NCBI GenBank assembly: GCA_035713725.1
Contig: DASTMZ010000211.1
Location: 1-22,086 of the forward strand
Length of the DNA: 22,086 bases
Direction: 5' to 3'
From: DASQPR01 sp035713725
GTDB lineage: Bacteria > Actinomycetota > Actinomycetes > Mycobacteriales > Micromonosporaceae
The notes under the pieces were generated by a model. The model worked only from the letters and a program-made list of their open reading frames with translations, was not told the DNA's origin and ran no database searches. Below, piece after piece: positions 15,226 to 22,086 of this stretch; the stretch's first letter is position 1, and each line of letters begins with the position of its first letter. The translations under genes were made by a program, and so were the position numbers.

Positions 15226-16470
15226 TTACAGGAACGTCTGCCGCTCGCCGCGATAGGTCGCTACGGTCGCGACGATGGTCGCGCGGTCGGTCGTGGAACC
15301 GTCGATCAGGTGCAGCTCGTCGACGTGTTCACACACCTCACCCGCCTTCGCGTGCCGGAACCAGACGCGATCGCCGACCCGCAGATCCGCGGCCGCGTCG
15401 CCGACCAGCGGCGTCTGCACCTCGCCGGCGCCCTCGGTGCCGATCAGGCGCAAGCCCGGCGGCAGTGCCGCGCTCGGCAGCCGGCTGGGGTCGGCGGGGC
15501 CGGACGCGATCCAGCCGCCACCGAGCACCGTGGCGATGTTCGGTGTCGGGCGCCGGACCACCGTCAGCGCGAAGTACGCAGATGGTGTCGGCTGCCAGCG
15601 GCGGTAGGCGTCGAAGAGCGTCGGGCCGTACAGACCGGACCCCGCTGTTACTTCGGTGACCGCCGGATCGGCGGCGGTGGTCGGCACGCTGCCGGTGCCG
15701 CCGCCGTTCACGAACTCGAGGTCGGCGTGCTCCCGTACGGCGTCCACGACCGCGCCGCGACGCGCGACGAGTTCGGCCATCGAACGGCGCTGCATGGTCC
15801 GGATCGCGGTGCCGCGCAACCGCTGCCCGGGCGGTGCGTCGCCGAGGCCGGCGATCTGCGCCTCGTACGACATCAAGCCGACTAGCCGCACGCCCGGGCG
15901 GGACGAGATCGAGGCGGCGAGCGCGCCCGCTTGGTCCGGGCTGTGGACCGGCGACCGGCGTACGCCGACGTGCACCCGCCCACCGGCGAGCCGCCATGAC
16001 GCGTCCAGGTCGAGGCAGACCCGTACCGGTTCGCGTTGCTCCGGAGCGATCACTCGGTCCAGAAAGTCGAGCTGTTCGGTCGAGTCGACCATGATCGTGA
16101 TGGCCGCTGCGAGGGTCGGGTCGGTGGCCAGCTCACGCAGTCCGGCGCGGTGTGCCGACGGGTACGCGACCAGCACGTCGTCGCCGATCCCACTGCGTAC
16201 CAGCCAGACCGCCTCCGGCACGGTGTACGCCATGATCCCATGCCAGCCGGGTCGTTCGAGCACTCTGCGTACCAGGTCGCGGCAGCGTACCGACTTGCTC
16301 GCGATCCGGATCGGCACGCCCGAAGCCGCCTTCTCGAGCGCCGCCGCGTTGGCGTCGAACGCTGCGAGGTCGACGACCGCGAACGGCGGGTCGAGGGCGC
16401 TGGTGGCGGCGTCAAGCCGGCCGCGCAGCGCCGCGGCATCGGCGGAAGCGATGGGCACGGCGGTCACCAT
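15226..16470 (-). CDS. PLP-dependent amino-acid deaminase/aldolase (D-threonine aldolase-like)
   Basis: A 414-residue fold-type III PLP enzyme: an alanine-racemase-like N-terminal barrel and a D-serine dehydratase-like C-terminal domain. The PLP lysine is Lys59 in RIASKSVRCRDL. Later landmarks are VHVGVRRSPVHS, GLMSYEAQIAG, EFVNGGGTGS (phosphate-binding glycines) and the metal ligands His373 and Cys380 in RHAKAGEVCEH. Family members cleave or deaminate beta-hydroxy-D-amino acids; the exact substrate is not readable. A purine-rich AAGGGG lies two bases from the ATG at 16470 but five from GTG at codon 2 (16467), so GTG may be the true start. It converges with tetR and has no room for a separate terminator between them. 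Not normally part of the topA-tmk neighbourhood, so probably accessory. Confidence 0.88.
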   Translation of the reverse strand: MVTAVPIASADAAALRGRLDAATSALDPPFAVVDLAAFDANAAALEKAASGVPIRIASKSVRCRDLVRRVLERPGWHGIMAYTVPEAVWLVRSGIGDDVLVAYPSAHRAGLRELATDPTLAAAITIMVDSTEQLDFLDRVIAPEQREPVRVCLDLDASWRLAGGRVHVGVRRSPVHSPDQAGALAASISSRPGVRLVGLMSYEAQIAGLGDAPPGQRLRGTAIRTMQRRSMAELVARRGAVVDAVREHADLEFVNGGGTGSVPTTAADPAVTEVTAGSGLYGPTLFDAYRRWQPTPSAYFALTVVRRPTPNIATVLGGGWIASGPADPSRLPSAALPPGLRLIGTEGAGEVQTPLVGDAAADLRVGDRVWFRHAKAGEVCEHVDELHLIDGSTTDRATIVATVATYRGERQTFL

Positions 16471-16782
16471 ATCCCCTTGCGGTAACCCCGGCGCGGCGCC
16501 GAACCTAACACTGAGCGGGGACGCGCAGGTGGTCGTACCGCACGTTTACAGTTAGACGTCAGGGCTGGATCTGCCACACTGCTACCGGTCTCGTTGCTTC
16601 ACCGGCGTGTTGGACTTCATCGGTCTGTCGGACTGCACGGTCTGTCGGACTGCACGGTCTGTCGGACTGCATCGGTCTGTCGGACTGCATCGGTCTGTCG
16701 GACTACATCGGTCTCCCGCCGGGGACGTCTCAGGCCGGAGAATGCAGTAGCAGATCGATCACGGCGTCAGATCGATCACGGC
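16471..16782. other. Repeat-rich divergent intergenic region before MFS-tmk
   Basis: This 312-base stretch has no gene I can support. It holds a five-copy 17/18-bp tandem repeat (16621-16708) and a second, unrelated 17-bp direct pair (16751-16784) touching the MFS-tmk start. It must contain promoters for the divergent genes, but no convincing -10/-35 pair is visible. The frame upstream of 16783 is open through the repeats and should not be read as protein. Confidence 0.6.
16621..16708. repeat. Five-copy 17/18-bp tandem repeat
   Basis: The unit CGGTCTGTCGGACTGCA(T) starts at 16621, 16638, 16655, 16673 and 16691, with lengths 17, 17, 18, 18 and 18. The first four copies are identical apart from the extra T; the last has one substitution (GACTACAT). 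A decayed copy precedes (TTGGACTTCAT, to 16620) and a partial one follows (CGGTCTCCC). Confidence 0.95.
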
Positions 16783-16784
16783 AT
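16751..16784. repeat. 17-bp direct repeat pair with GATCGATC core
   Basis: CAGATCGATCACGGC occurs at 16751 and again at 16768, 17 bases apart. Each copy contains the palindrome GATCGATC. The second copy runs into the ATG at 16783, where a ribosome-binding site would be expected but none is seen. Confidence 0.9.
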
Positions 16785-19242
16785 GGGGGTGCCAGGGGTG
16801 GATGCGGGTCGAGCAGTCGGGGCGCCGGACGCCTCGGCGGCTTTGTCGGGATCCGCGGCGCTGAAAGCCTTGATGCAGATCCGCGCGTTTCGTCGCCTCT
16901 GGGCGGTGCTTGGCCTTTCGTCCCTCGGTGACTGGCTCGGCCTGCTGGCGACGTCGATCTTCGCGGCGCAGCAGGTCAGTGGCTCGGCCGCGAAGGGCGC
17001 CGCATTCGGTGGCGTGATCGCGGTTCGCATGCTGCCGGCGCTGATCCTCGGCCCGGTCGCCGGTGTGGTGGCCGATCGCTGGGACCGCCGTTACACCATG
17101 GTGGTCTGCGACGTGGCGCGGTTCTTCCTGTTCGCGTCGATCCCGACTGTCGCGCTCGCGACCAGCAACCCGAGGCTCACCGTGGCGTGGGCGGCGATCG
17201 CGACGTTCATCATCGAGACCACTCAAATGGTGTGGGCGCCGGCGAAGGATTCATCGGTGCCGAATCTGCTGCCACGCGAGCGGTTGGAGAGCGCTAATCA
17301 ACTGACGCTCGCCACCACGTACGGCATCGCGCCGATCGTGTCGGTAATCGTGCTCGCCGCGATCACCTGGATCGTGGAGGGCATCCATGCCGGGTCACCA
17401 CACAGTCCGGTGCAAGCTACGCATGTCGCCCTCTACTTCAACGCGCTGACCTTCCTCGCCACCGCGCTGACCGTGTCGATCGGCATCCCGGAGATCAGTG
17501 GCCGCGCAGTCGAGCGGCCGGCGAAGCGGCCCAGCGTGTTGCGCGAATTCATCGGCGGCTGGGCCTACGTGGCGAAAACCCGACTCGTCCGAGGGCTCGT
17601 GTTCGGCATCTTCGGCGCGTTCGCCGGCGCGGGCGTGGTGGTCGGCACGGCGAAGTTCTACGCGGTGTCCCTCGGCGGTGGCGACCTCGCGTTCTACATC
17701 CTCTTCGGCAGCATCTTCGTCGGTCTCGCGATCGGCATCGTGGCCGGACCGCGGATCGTCGGCGGGCTGTCTCGGCGCCGCTGGTTCGGCCTGTCCATCG
17801 TCTGGGCGGCGATCTCGGTCACGCTGCTTGCCTTCGCCTGGCATCTCCTGATCGCCGTGCTCGGCGCGCTGTGCGTCGGGATCGGCGCCGGGATGGCGTT
17901 CCTGTCCGGCACGACACTGCTCGGCAAGGAGGTCACCGACGACATCCGGGGGCGGGTGTTCGCGTTCATTCAGACCGGCACGCAAGTCACGCTGCTGCTG
18001 ACGATTTCGCTGTCCAGCTTCCTGGTCGGCCTCGGCGGCTCGCGAAACCTCCTGGGCTTCAACGTTTCAACGACCCGCCCGCTGCTGCTCGCCGCCGGTG
18101 TGTTCGGAACCATCGCTGGCATCGCGTCGCTCAAACAGATGGACGACAAGCCCGGTGTGCCGCTGCTCGCCGATGTGGTCGCCGCGGTCCGCGGCCGCCA
18201 GCTCGGTGCATCCGACGCCGAGCTGCCCGAGATCGTGAGCGCCGGCCGGCCGCTGCCGGGCATGGGCCGCTTCATCGTGTTCGAGGGTGGCGAGGGCGCC
18301 GGCAAGTCGACACAGGTGCAACGACTCGCCGAGACCTTGCACGGCTATGGCCGGGTGGTCGTCACCACGCGCGAGCCGGGCGCGACCGCGGTCGGTTCGC
18401 GCATCCGGTCGATCGTCCTCGAGCCGCCTGGCGAAGCGGATGTTGGCGACGAGGAGCGGTCCGTCTCGCCGCGCGCGGAGGCGCTGCTCTACGCCGCCGA
18501 CCGCGCGCACCATGTGGCCACCGTGATCACGCCGGCGCTGCAACGTGGCGCGGTGGTGATCAGCGACCGGTACGTCGACTCGTCGCTGGCTTATCAGGGC
18601 GCCGGGCGAACGCTGCCGCCTGACGAGGTGGCATGGCTGTCCCGCTGGGCCACTGGCGGTCTGCGGCCGGATCTGGTCGTACTGCTGGACATCGATCCTG
18701 TCGAGGGGCTGCGCCGGGCGGCCAGACGCAGCCACGCGGACCGCCTCGAATCCGAGTCCCTCGAGTTCCATGTGCGCGTCCGCGAAGCATTCCTCGCGCT
18801 CGCCGCCACGGATCCCGATCGGTATCTCGTGGTCGACGCGTCGTTGCCCGTCGAGGTCATCGCGTTCATGGTGCGCGAACGGATTCACCGCATGCTGCCG
18901 CCGACCGCGCCGGTGCCACAGGCGGCTGCCGGCGCGCCAACGCCCGCTATGCCGGCGGCGGAGCCGGGTTCGTGGGCGGCGTTGAACGAGACCCAAAGCA
19001 CCAACGGCGCGCCGAGCGTCTCGGAGGCGTACGGGCATGAGCCGCATGACCTCCGTACCGACCCGGTGCCGGCGCCGCCCACCGACGCGCTACCCGCCGA
19101 GACCTCACCCGCCGATCTCGACGCAGCGACCGCCGCCGCGGTCGACAACGCGATGAACTCCGATCAGCCCATCGAAGCCGACAAGGCCGTCGACGAGGCC
19201 GAGACGTCACGGCGCTCCACGGTGGACAGCCGATGGCGGTGA
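16783..19242 (+). CDS. tmk: MFS transporter / thymidylate kinase fusion
   Basis: An 819-residue two-domain protein. Residues about 25-455 are a major-facilitator-like membrane domain (FRRLWAVLGLSSLGDWLGLL, then VVADRWDRRYTMVV, the usual basic loop between helices 2 and 3). Residues 494-710 are a complete dTMP kinase (dTMP + ATP to dTDP): Walker A GGEGAGKST (502-510), TTREPG, ISDRYVDSSLAYQG and LVVLLDID. The last 105 or so residues form a low-complexity Ala/Pro/Glu/Asp tail. This fusion is known in actinobacteria. ATG at 16783 is a best guess: no Shine-Dalgarno is seen, GTG at 16789 or 16798 is possible, and the 63 earlier codons translate tandem repeats. Its stop overlaps holB by ten bases, so the two are co-translated. 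What the membrane part moves is unknown. Confidence 0.93.
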   Translation: MGVPGVDAGRAVGAPDASAALSGSAALKALMQIRAFRRLWAVLGLSSLGDWLGLLATSIFAAQQVSGSAAKGAAFGGVIAVRMLPALILGPVAGVVADRWDRRYTMVVCDVARFFLFASIPTVALATSNPRLTVAWAAIATFIIETTQMVWAPAKDSSVPNLLPRERLESANQLTLATTYGIAPIVSVIVLAAITWIVEGIHAGSPHSPVQATHVALYFNALTFLATALTVSIGIPEISGRAVERPAKRPSVLREFIGGWAYVAKTRLVRGLVFGIFGAFAGAGVVVGTAKFYAVSLGGGDLAFYILFGSIFVGLAIGIVAGPRIVGGLSRRRWFGLSIVWAAISVTLLAFAWHLLIAVLGALCVGIGAGMAFLSGTTLLGKEVTDDIRGRVFAFIQTGTQVTLLLTISLSSFLVGLGGSRNLLGFNVSTTRPLLLAAGVFGTIAGIASLKQMDDKPGVPLLADVVAAVRGRQLGASDAELPEIVSAGRPLPGMGRFIVFEGGEGAGKSTQVQRLAETLHGYGRVVVTTREPGATAVGSRIRSIVLEPPGEADVGDEERSVSPRAEALLYAADRAHHVATVITPALQRGAVVISDRYVDSSLAYQGAGRTLPPDEVAWLSRWATGGLRPDLVVLLDIDPVEGLRRAARRSHADRLESESLEFHVRVREAFLALAATDPDRYLVVDASLPVEVIAFMVRERIHRMLPPTAPVPQAAAGAPTPAMPAAEPGSWAALNETQSTNGAPSVSEAYGHEPHDLRTDPVPAPPTDALPAETSPADLDAATAAAVDNAMNSDQPIEADKAVDEAETSRRSTVDSRWR

Positions 19243-20456
19243 CGACGGTCGCGACAGGTGGCGTGTGGACCGCGCTCGTCGGGCAGGAGGACGCCGTCGC
19301 AACGCTTTCGACCGCCGCTGCCGCGGCCGGCGCGATGGTGCGACGCGAGCCGGTTGCGCCCGGTGCCATGACGCACGCGTGGCTGTTCACCGGACCGGCC
19401 GGATCGGGTCGATCGGTCGCCGCCCGCGCGTTCGCCGCCGCTTTGCAGTGCGCCGACGGTGGATGCGGGACTTGTACGGCCTGCCATACGGCGCTCGCAG
19501 GCACACACGCCGACGTACGGTTTGTGGTGCCCGAGGGGCTCAGCATCGGGGTGAGCGAGATGCGCTCGCTGGTGCTGCGCGCACAGACCGCACCGACACT
19601 CGGACGATGGCAGGTGTTGCTCGTCGAGGACGCCGATCGGCTGACCGAACAGGCCGGCAATGCGCTTCTGAAGGCGATCGAAGAACCGCCACCGCGCACG
19701 GTGTTTCTGTTGTGTACGCCGTCGACGCACCCGGACGACGTATCCGTGACGGTACGTTCGCGGTGCCGGGTGGTCGCGCTCCGGCAACCGTCCGCGGCCG
19801 CGGTCGCGTCCGTACTCATCGATCGCGATGGCGTGGGCGAGACGGTCGCCGCGTGGGCCGCCGCGGCGGCGATGGGCCACGTCGGCCGGGCGCGCCGCCT
19901 CGCCCGCGATCCGGATGCCCAGGCGCGCCGCGCGGCCGTGCTGGCGATCCCGGGTCGCCTGACGGGCATCGGCGCGTGTTTCGACGCCGCGAGTGCGCTC
20001 ATCTCGGCGGCCGAGGCGGAAGCCACGGCGACCACCGCCGAGCTCGACTCGAAAGAGCGCGCCGAGTTGGAGACGGCGCTCGGTGCCGGCGGGACGGGGC
20101 GCGGCGCCTCGAGTGCCATCCGCGGTGCGGCCGGTGTGTTGAAGGATCTCGAACGCCGGCAGCGATCGCGCGCCACTCGGACACAACGGGATGCTGTGGA
20201 CCGTGCACTCGTCGACCTCGCCGGGTTTTACCGCGACGTGTTGGCGCTCGTACTCGGTGCGCCGGTGGCACCCGTACACGTGGATGTCTCGAGCACCGCC
20301 GCGCAGGCGGCGGCGCGGTGGACGGCCGAGGGGACGCTGCGACGACTCGAGGCGATCCTGGAGTGCCGTCAGGCCATCGAGGAGAACGTGAAGCCGCGGA
20401 TCGCCGTCGAGGCCATGATGCTTGCGCTCTGGCAAGGCTCAACGAGCACGGTGTGA
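19233..20456 (+). CDS. holB: DNA polymerase III subunit delta prime
   Basis: A 407-residue AAA+ clamp-loader subunit, working with DnaX and delta to load the sliding clamp. Seen in order: VGQEDAV near the start, a P-loop GPAGSGRS (54-61) in which the usual Lys is Arg60, a zinc-binding C-x4-C-x2-C-x2-C at Cys73, 78, 81 and 84, LLVEDADRL, the NALLKAIEEPP segment, and the SRC arginine-finger motif (VRSRCRVVAL). The missing P-loop lysine fits a delta prime that does not hydrolyse ATP. The ATG at 19233 overlaps the tmk stop, the standard arrangement. The C-terminal collar domain ends at ENVKPRIAVEAMMLAL, typical of the family. Length is normal for actinobacteria. A GC hairpin follows 17 bases after the stop. 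Confidence 0.95.
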   Translation: MAVTTVATGGVWTALVGQEDAVATLSTAAAAAGAMVRREPVAPGAMTHAWLFTGPAGSGRSVAARAFAAALQCADGGCGTCTACHTALAGTHADVRFVVPEGLSIGVSEMRSLVLRAQTAPTLGRWQVLLVEDADRLTEQAGNALLKAIEEPPPRTVFLLCTPSTHPDDVSVTVRSRCRVVALRQPSAAAVASVLIDRDGVGETVAAWAAAAAMGHVGRARRLARDPDAQARRAAVLAIPGRLTGIGACFDAASALISAAEAEATATTAELDSKERAELETALGAGGTGRGASSAIRGAAGVLKDLERRQRSRATRTQRDAVDRALVDLAGFYRDVLALVLGAPVAPVHVDVSSTAAQAAARWTAEGTLRRLEAILECRQAIEENVKPRIAVEAMMLALWQGSTSTV

Positions 20457-20473
20457 TCCGCTGAGGTCACGCA

Positions 20474-20493
20474 GCGCCGGACCCCGCCGGCGC
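20474..20493 (+). terminator. Hairpin after holB
   Basis: GCGCCGG (20474-20480) and CCGGCGC (20487-20493) form a perfect 7-bp stem with loop ACCCCG, 17 bases after the holB stop. No U-tract follows. Confidence 0.6.
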
Positions 20494-20507
20494 GGACGGT
20501 GCCGTGG

Positions 20508-20516
20508 TTATCCACA
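20508..20516 (+). promoter_or_regulatory. Isolated consensus DnaA box
   Basis: TTATCCACA matches the DnaA-box consensus exactly. It is embedded in the dyad GTGG-TTAT-CCAC (20504-20515). It lies between the holB hairpin and the YbaB-like gene start at 20622. I see no second perfect box in this intergenic stretch, so it is not an origin. Confidence 0.55.
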
Positions 20517-20621
20517 GACGACGATGCTGGCCTTCCCCGATCATCATGGCGTGCCGTAGTTTCGATTCGGATCACTTGCGGCCGCTGGTGGTCCGGCTCG
20601 ACGGCGAGAGGGCGGACGCCG

Positions 20622-20948
20622 GTGGCGCGCGAGATCGACGAGGCGTTCATTGACGAGGCGATCGAGCGCTATCAGCACGTCGAAACCCAGCTCGCCGAGT
20701 TCAATCAGGCATGCGCCGCGATGGAGGTGACGGTCCGTTCGCCCGACGGACTCGTCGAGGTCGTCGTGACGCTCGCCGGCACCATCCGCGACGTGGTCAT
20801 CGACGATCGGCTGCTCGGCGAACCCGGTCGCACGGTGTCCACATCGGTGCGTCTGGCGGTGACCGCCGCCGCCGACGCCGCGGCATGGGCGCGCCAGAAG
20901 CTACACGCCGAGACGTTTGCCGACTATCAGCCGGTGGGGAGGGTCTGA
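20622..20948 (+). CDS. YbaB/EbfC-like small protein
   Basis: A 108-residue protein of the YbaB/EbfC fold: an N-terminal helix (IDEAFIDEAIERYQHVETQL), then three strands with the family pattern MEVTVRSPDGLVEVVVTLAG and IRDVVIDDRLL, and a long C-terminal helix (SVRLAVTAAADAAAWARQKL). The classical relative binds DNA as a dimer, but in actinobacteria many divergent copies sit with ESX-type secretion proteins, as here. GTG at 20622 is chosen because GAGAGGG lies nine bases upstream and the fold begins at once; the open frame back to 20499 crosses the DnaA box and has no support. Its stop overlaps the next start (TGATG), so translation is coupled. It is more likely an ESX-associated homologue than the housekeeping YbaB beside recR. 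Confidence 0.82.
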   Translation: MAREIDEAFIDEAIERYQHVETQLAEFNQACAAMEVTVRSPDGLVEVVVTLAGTIRDVVIDDRLLGEPGRTVSTSVRLAVTAAADAAAWARQKLHAETFADYQPVGRV

Positions 20949-21256
20949 TGGAGCTGGACGAACTGGAGACACGACTCGACGCGGCGGCCGATCGCCTGGC
21001 GCGCGCGGCACGCGCACTGCCGGGGCTCGATCCGGGCTCGCGGCCGTTCGGCGCGGACGGACCCGGTCGGCTCGGCGAGCTCGGCCGGGCCATGTCGACC
21101 CAATTCACCGCCGCCCTCGACGCTCGAGACCGGGCAGCCGGCTCGGCGGGATCCGCGGTCGCGCACCTCGGCGCAGGCATGCGCCACGCGGCGGCCGGCT
21201 ACCGCGACGTCGACGCAGACCGCGGTGGTCCGTCACCAGCGGGCGGTGGTGCGTGA
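20948..21256 (+). CDS. Small ESX/EspC-like helical protein
   Basis: A 102-residue, almost wholly helical protein: helix one LDELETRLDAAADRLARAARAL, a Gly/Pro-rich turn (GADGPGRLGEL), then a second long helix (FTAALDARDRAAGSAGSAVAHL). The end of helix two reads YRDVD, matching the YxxxD/E signal of type VII secretion substrates, followed by a short Gly/Pro tail. No classical WxG turn is present, so it resembles the EspC-type or type VII target families rather than canonical EsxA. The ATG overlaps the YbaB-like stop, and its own stop overlaps the next ATG (TGATG), giving three coupled genes. No secretion-machine gene is visible in the window. Family assignment is by shape and context, not by a firm motif. 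Confidence 0.75.
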   Translation: MELDELETRLDAAADRLARAARALPGLDPGSRPFGADGPGRLGELGRAMSTQFTAALDARDRAAGSAGSAVAHLGAGMRHAAAGYRDVDADRGGPSPAGGGA

Positions 21257-21909
21257 TGGATCTGCTCGACCGTGTCTACCCGCCCGCCAGCGATCTACTG
21301 AACCGTGTCGACCGGGCGCTGCTGAGCCTCGGCGCGCCACCCGGACATCCCGTCTGGTCGGTGCTGCGCGCGGTCGGCGCCACGCCGGCCGACGCGATCG
21401 CACACTTCGTCGCGCTGGACCCGGGCGTGCTGACCGAGGCGGCCCGGGCGGTGCGGACGTCGACGTCGGAGTGGCACGACATCGTCGCGGGCCTGCCACG
21501 TTCGATCGACTCGCAGGGAGTGGCGGCGGAGGCGTACGTCAACGCCTGGCCCGGCATCGCCACCCATCTCGAAGACCTCGCCGGTGGCCTCGACGACACA
21601 TCGGCCTTTCTCGGTGCGGTCGCCGACTGGATGGCTCGCAGCCGACGATCGCTCGCCGGAACACTTGCGACGTGCCTTGGTTCGCAAGAGGCGCTGATGC
21701 TCCGCGCGGGGGAACTCAGCGGCACGAGCCACGCGGTGATCGTCGCGGCCGCCGACCTCGGCGCACAAGTGCTGGCCATGGTGTCGCATTGCCTCGACGA
21801 CGGCTGGCAAATCCGCGATCGGTTCGCGACCGTGTTGACCGAAGCCGGTCCGGTCGATCGCGGTCCGGCGCCCACTGTCCAGTCGGGCCATCGAATCGAC
21901 GTGCGCTAG
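21256..21909 (+). CDS. WXG-like helical protein, third gene of the ESX-type operon
   Basis: A 217-residue, mainly helical protein with no signal peptide. Its centre resembles WXG100-family helices: TSTSEWHDIVAGLPRS, then GVAAEAYVNAW and regularly spaced leucines to AFLGAVADWMAR. A second helical half follows (EALMLRAGELSGTSHAVIVAAADL) and then a polar tail. The N-terminal 40 residues carry APPGHPVWSVLRAVGA, reminiscent of uncharacterised actinobacterial ESX-operon proteins. ATG at 21256 overlaps the preceding stop; codons further upstream in this frame belong to the neighbour's other frame. No recognisable toxin or enzyme domain is present, so it may be a chaperone-like partner or a secreted helical protein. 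Any toxin or immunity genes would have to lie beyond the window. Confidence 0.75.
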   Translation: MDLLDRVYPPASDLLNRVDRALLSLGAPPGHPVWSVLRAVGATPADAIAHFVALDPGVLTEAARAVRTSTSEWHDIVAGLPRSIDSQGVAAEAYVNAWPGIATHLEDLAGGLDDTSAFLGAVADWMARSRRSLAGTLATCLGSQEALMLRAGELSGTSHAVIVAAADLGAQVLAMVSHCLDDGWQIRDRFATVLTEAGPVDRGPAPTVQSGHRIDVR

Positions 21910-22015
21910 CCAGAATCGGCGCCGCGCAGCGCCCCACCGGTATGGCCGGCGCCGGCACTGCGCCAACAGCGGCTCGCACCCGCACGGGCCCAAACATGCG
22001 CCAGCGGCGCCAGCT

Positions 22016-22033
22016 GCGAGACTCACGTCTCGC
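22016..22033 (+). terminator. Hairpin downstream of the ESX-type operon
   Basis: GCGAGAC (22016-22022) and GTCTCGC (22027-22033) form a perfect 7-bp stem with a TCAC loop, 107 bases after the last stop. It is the clearest termination candidate in the otherwise featureless 21910-22086, though it is distant from the gene. Confidence 0.4.
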
Positions 22034-22086
22034 GACCGACGCCGCGGCTCCTGCACCCCCCGCAGGTCTGTGTTACCCGTACAACG

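Noticed and set aside
16621..16708. CRISPR array
   Set aside because: Units are directly contiguous with no spacers and no cas genes are nearby.
16594..16782. In-frame upstream extension of MFS-tmk
   Set aside because: It translates the tandem repeats into a Cys/Arg/Thr-rich repeat peptide unlike any MFS N-terminus.
18947..20176. Long leftward open frame over tmk and holB
   Set aside because: Antisense shadow with Ser/Arg/Ala-rich composition and no domain.
20457..20621. tRNA gene after holB
   Set aside because: I looked because tRNA genes are often found in this neighbourhood; no cloverleaf or T-loop signature is visible.

Overview
This is a high-GC actinobacterial chromosome segment. The evidence is the strong G/C bias at third codon positions, GTG starts, GC-rich terminators without U-tracts, a BldG-type anti-sigma-factor antagonist, a dTMP kinase fused to a major-facilitator (MFS) domain, a topoisomerase I with a lysine-rich tail, and ESX-type small helical proteins. 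The backbone order helicase / bldG / anti-sigma-like ATPase / hppA / topA / MFS-tmk / holB is the one I know from Streptomyces and relatives. I cannot name the genus.

Left part (1-5904): a leftward MrfA/YprA-type DEAD/DEAH helicase cut by the window edge faces bldG, which forms a short operon with a degenerate HATPase anti-sigma-like protein that ends at a GC hairpin. The proton-pumping pyrophosphatase hppA follows and ends at a perfect 13-bp hairpin. Middle-left (5922-8377): a leftward pair encodes a secreted, membrane-anchored protein and a small alpha/beta hydrolase. It diverges from a conserved hypothetical gene. topA (8677-11472) follows.

Middle-right (11473-16782): an accessory-looking stretch separates topA from MFS-tmk. 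It holds a DUF559/AbiEi-like nuclease-fold gene bracketed on both sides by the same 11-bp inverted repeat with the same 26-nt spacing (a candidate undescribed hairpin-flanked cassette), a leftward sugar-lactone oxidase, a TetR-family regulator with a long N-terminal extension preceded by 20-bp tandem repeats, a leftward PLP-dependent amino-acid deaminase/aldolase, and a block of 17/18-bp tandem repeats.

Right part (16783-22086): MFS-tmk overlaps holB (DNA polymerase III delta prime), followed by a hairpin and an isolated consensus DnaA box. A tightly overlapping three-gene operon comes next: a YbaB/EbfC-like protein, a small ESX/EspC-like protein with a YxxxD signal, and a 217-residue WXG-like helical protein. 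The core genes serve stress and developmental signalling (bldG pair), pyrophosphate-driven proton pumping, DNA topology, dTTP synthesis and replisome loading. The accessory genes look independent of these.
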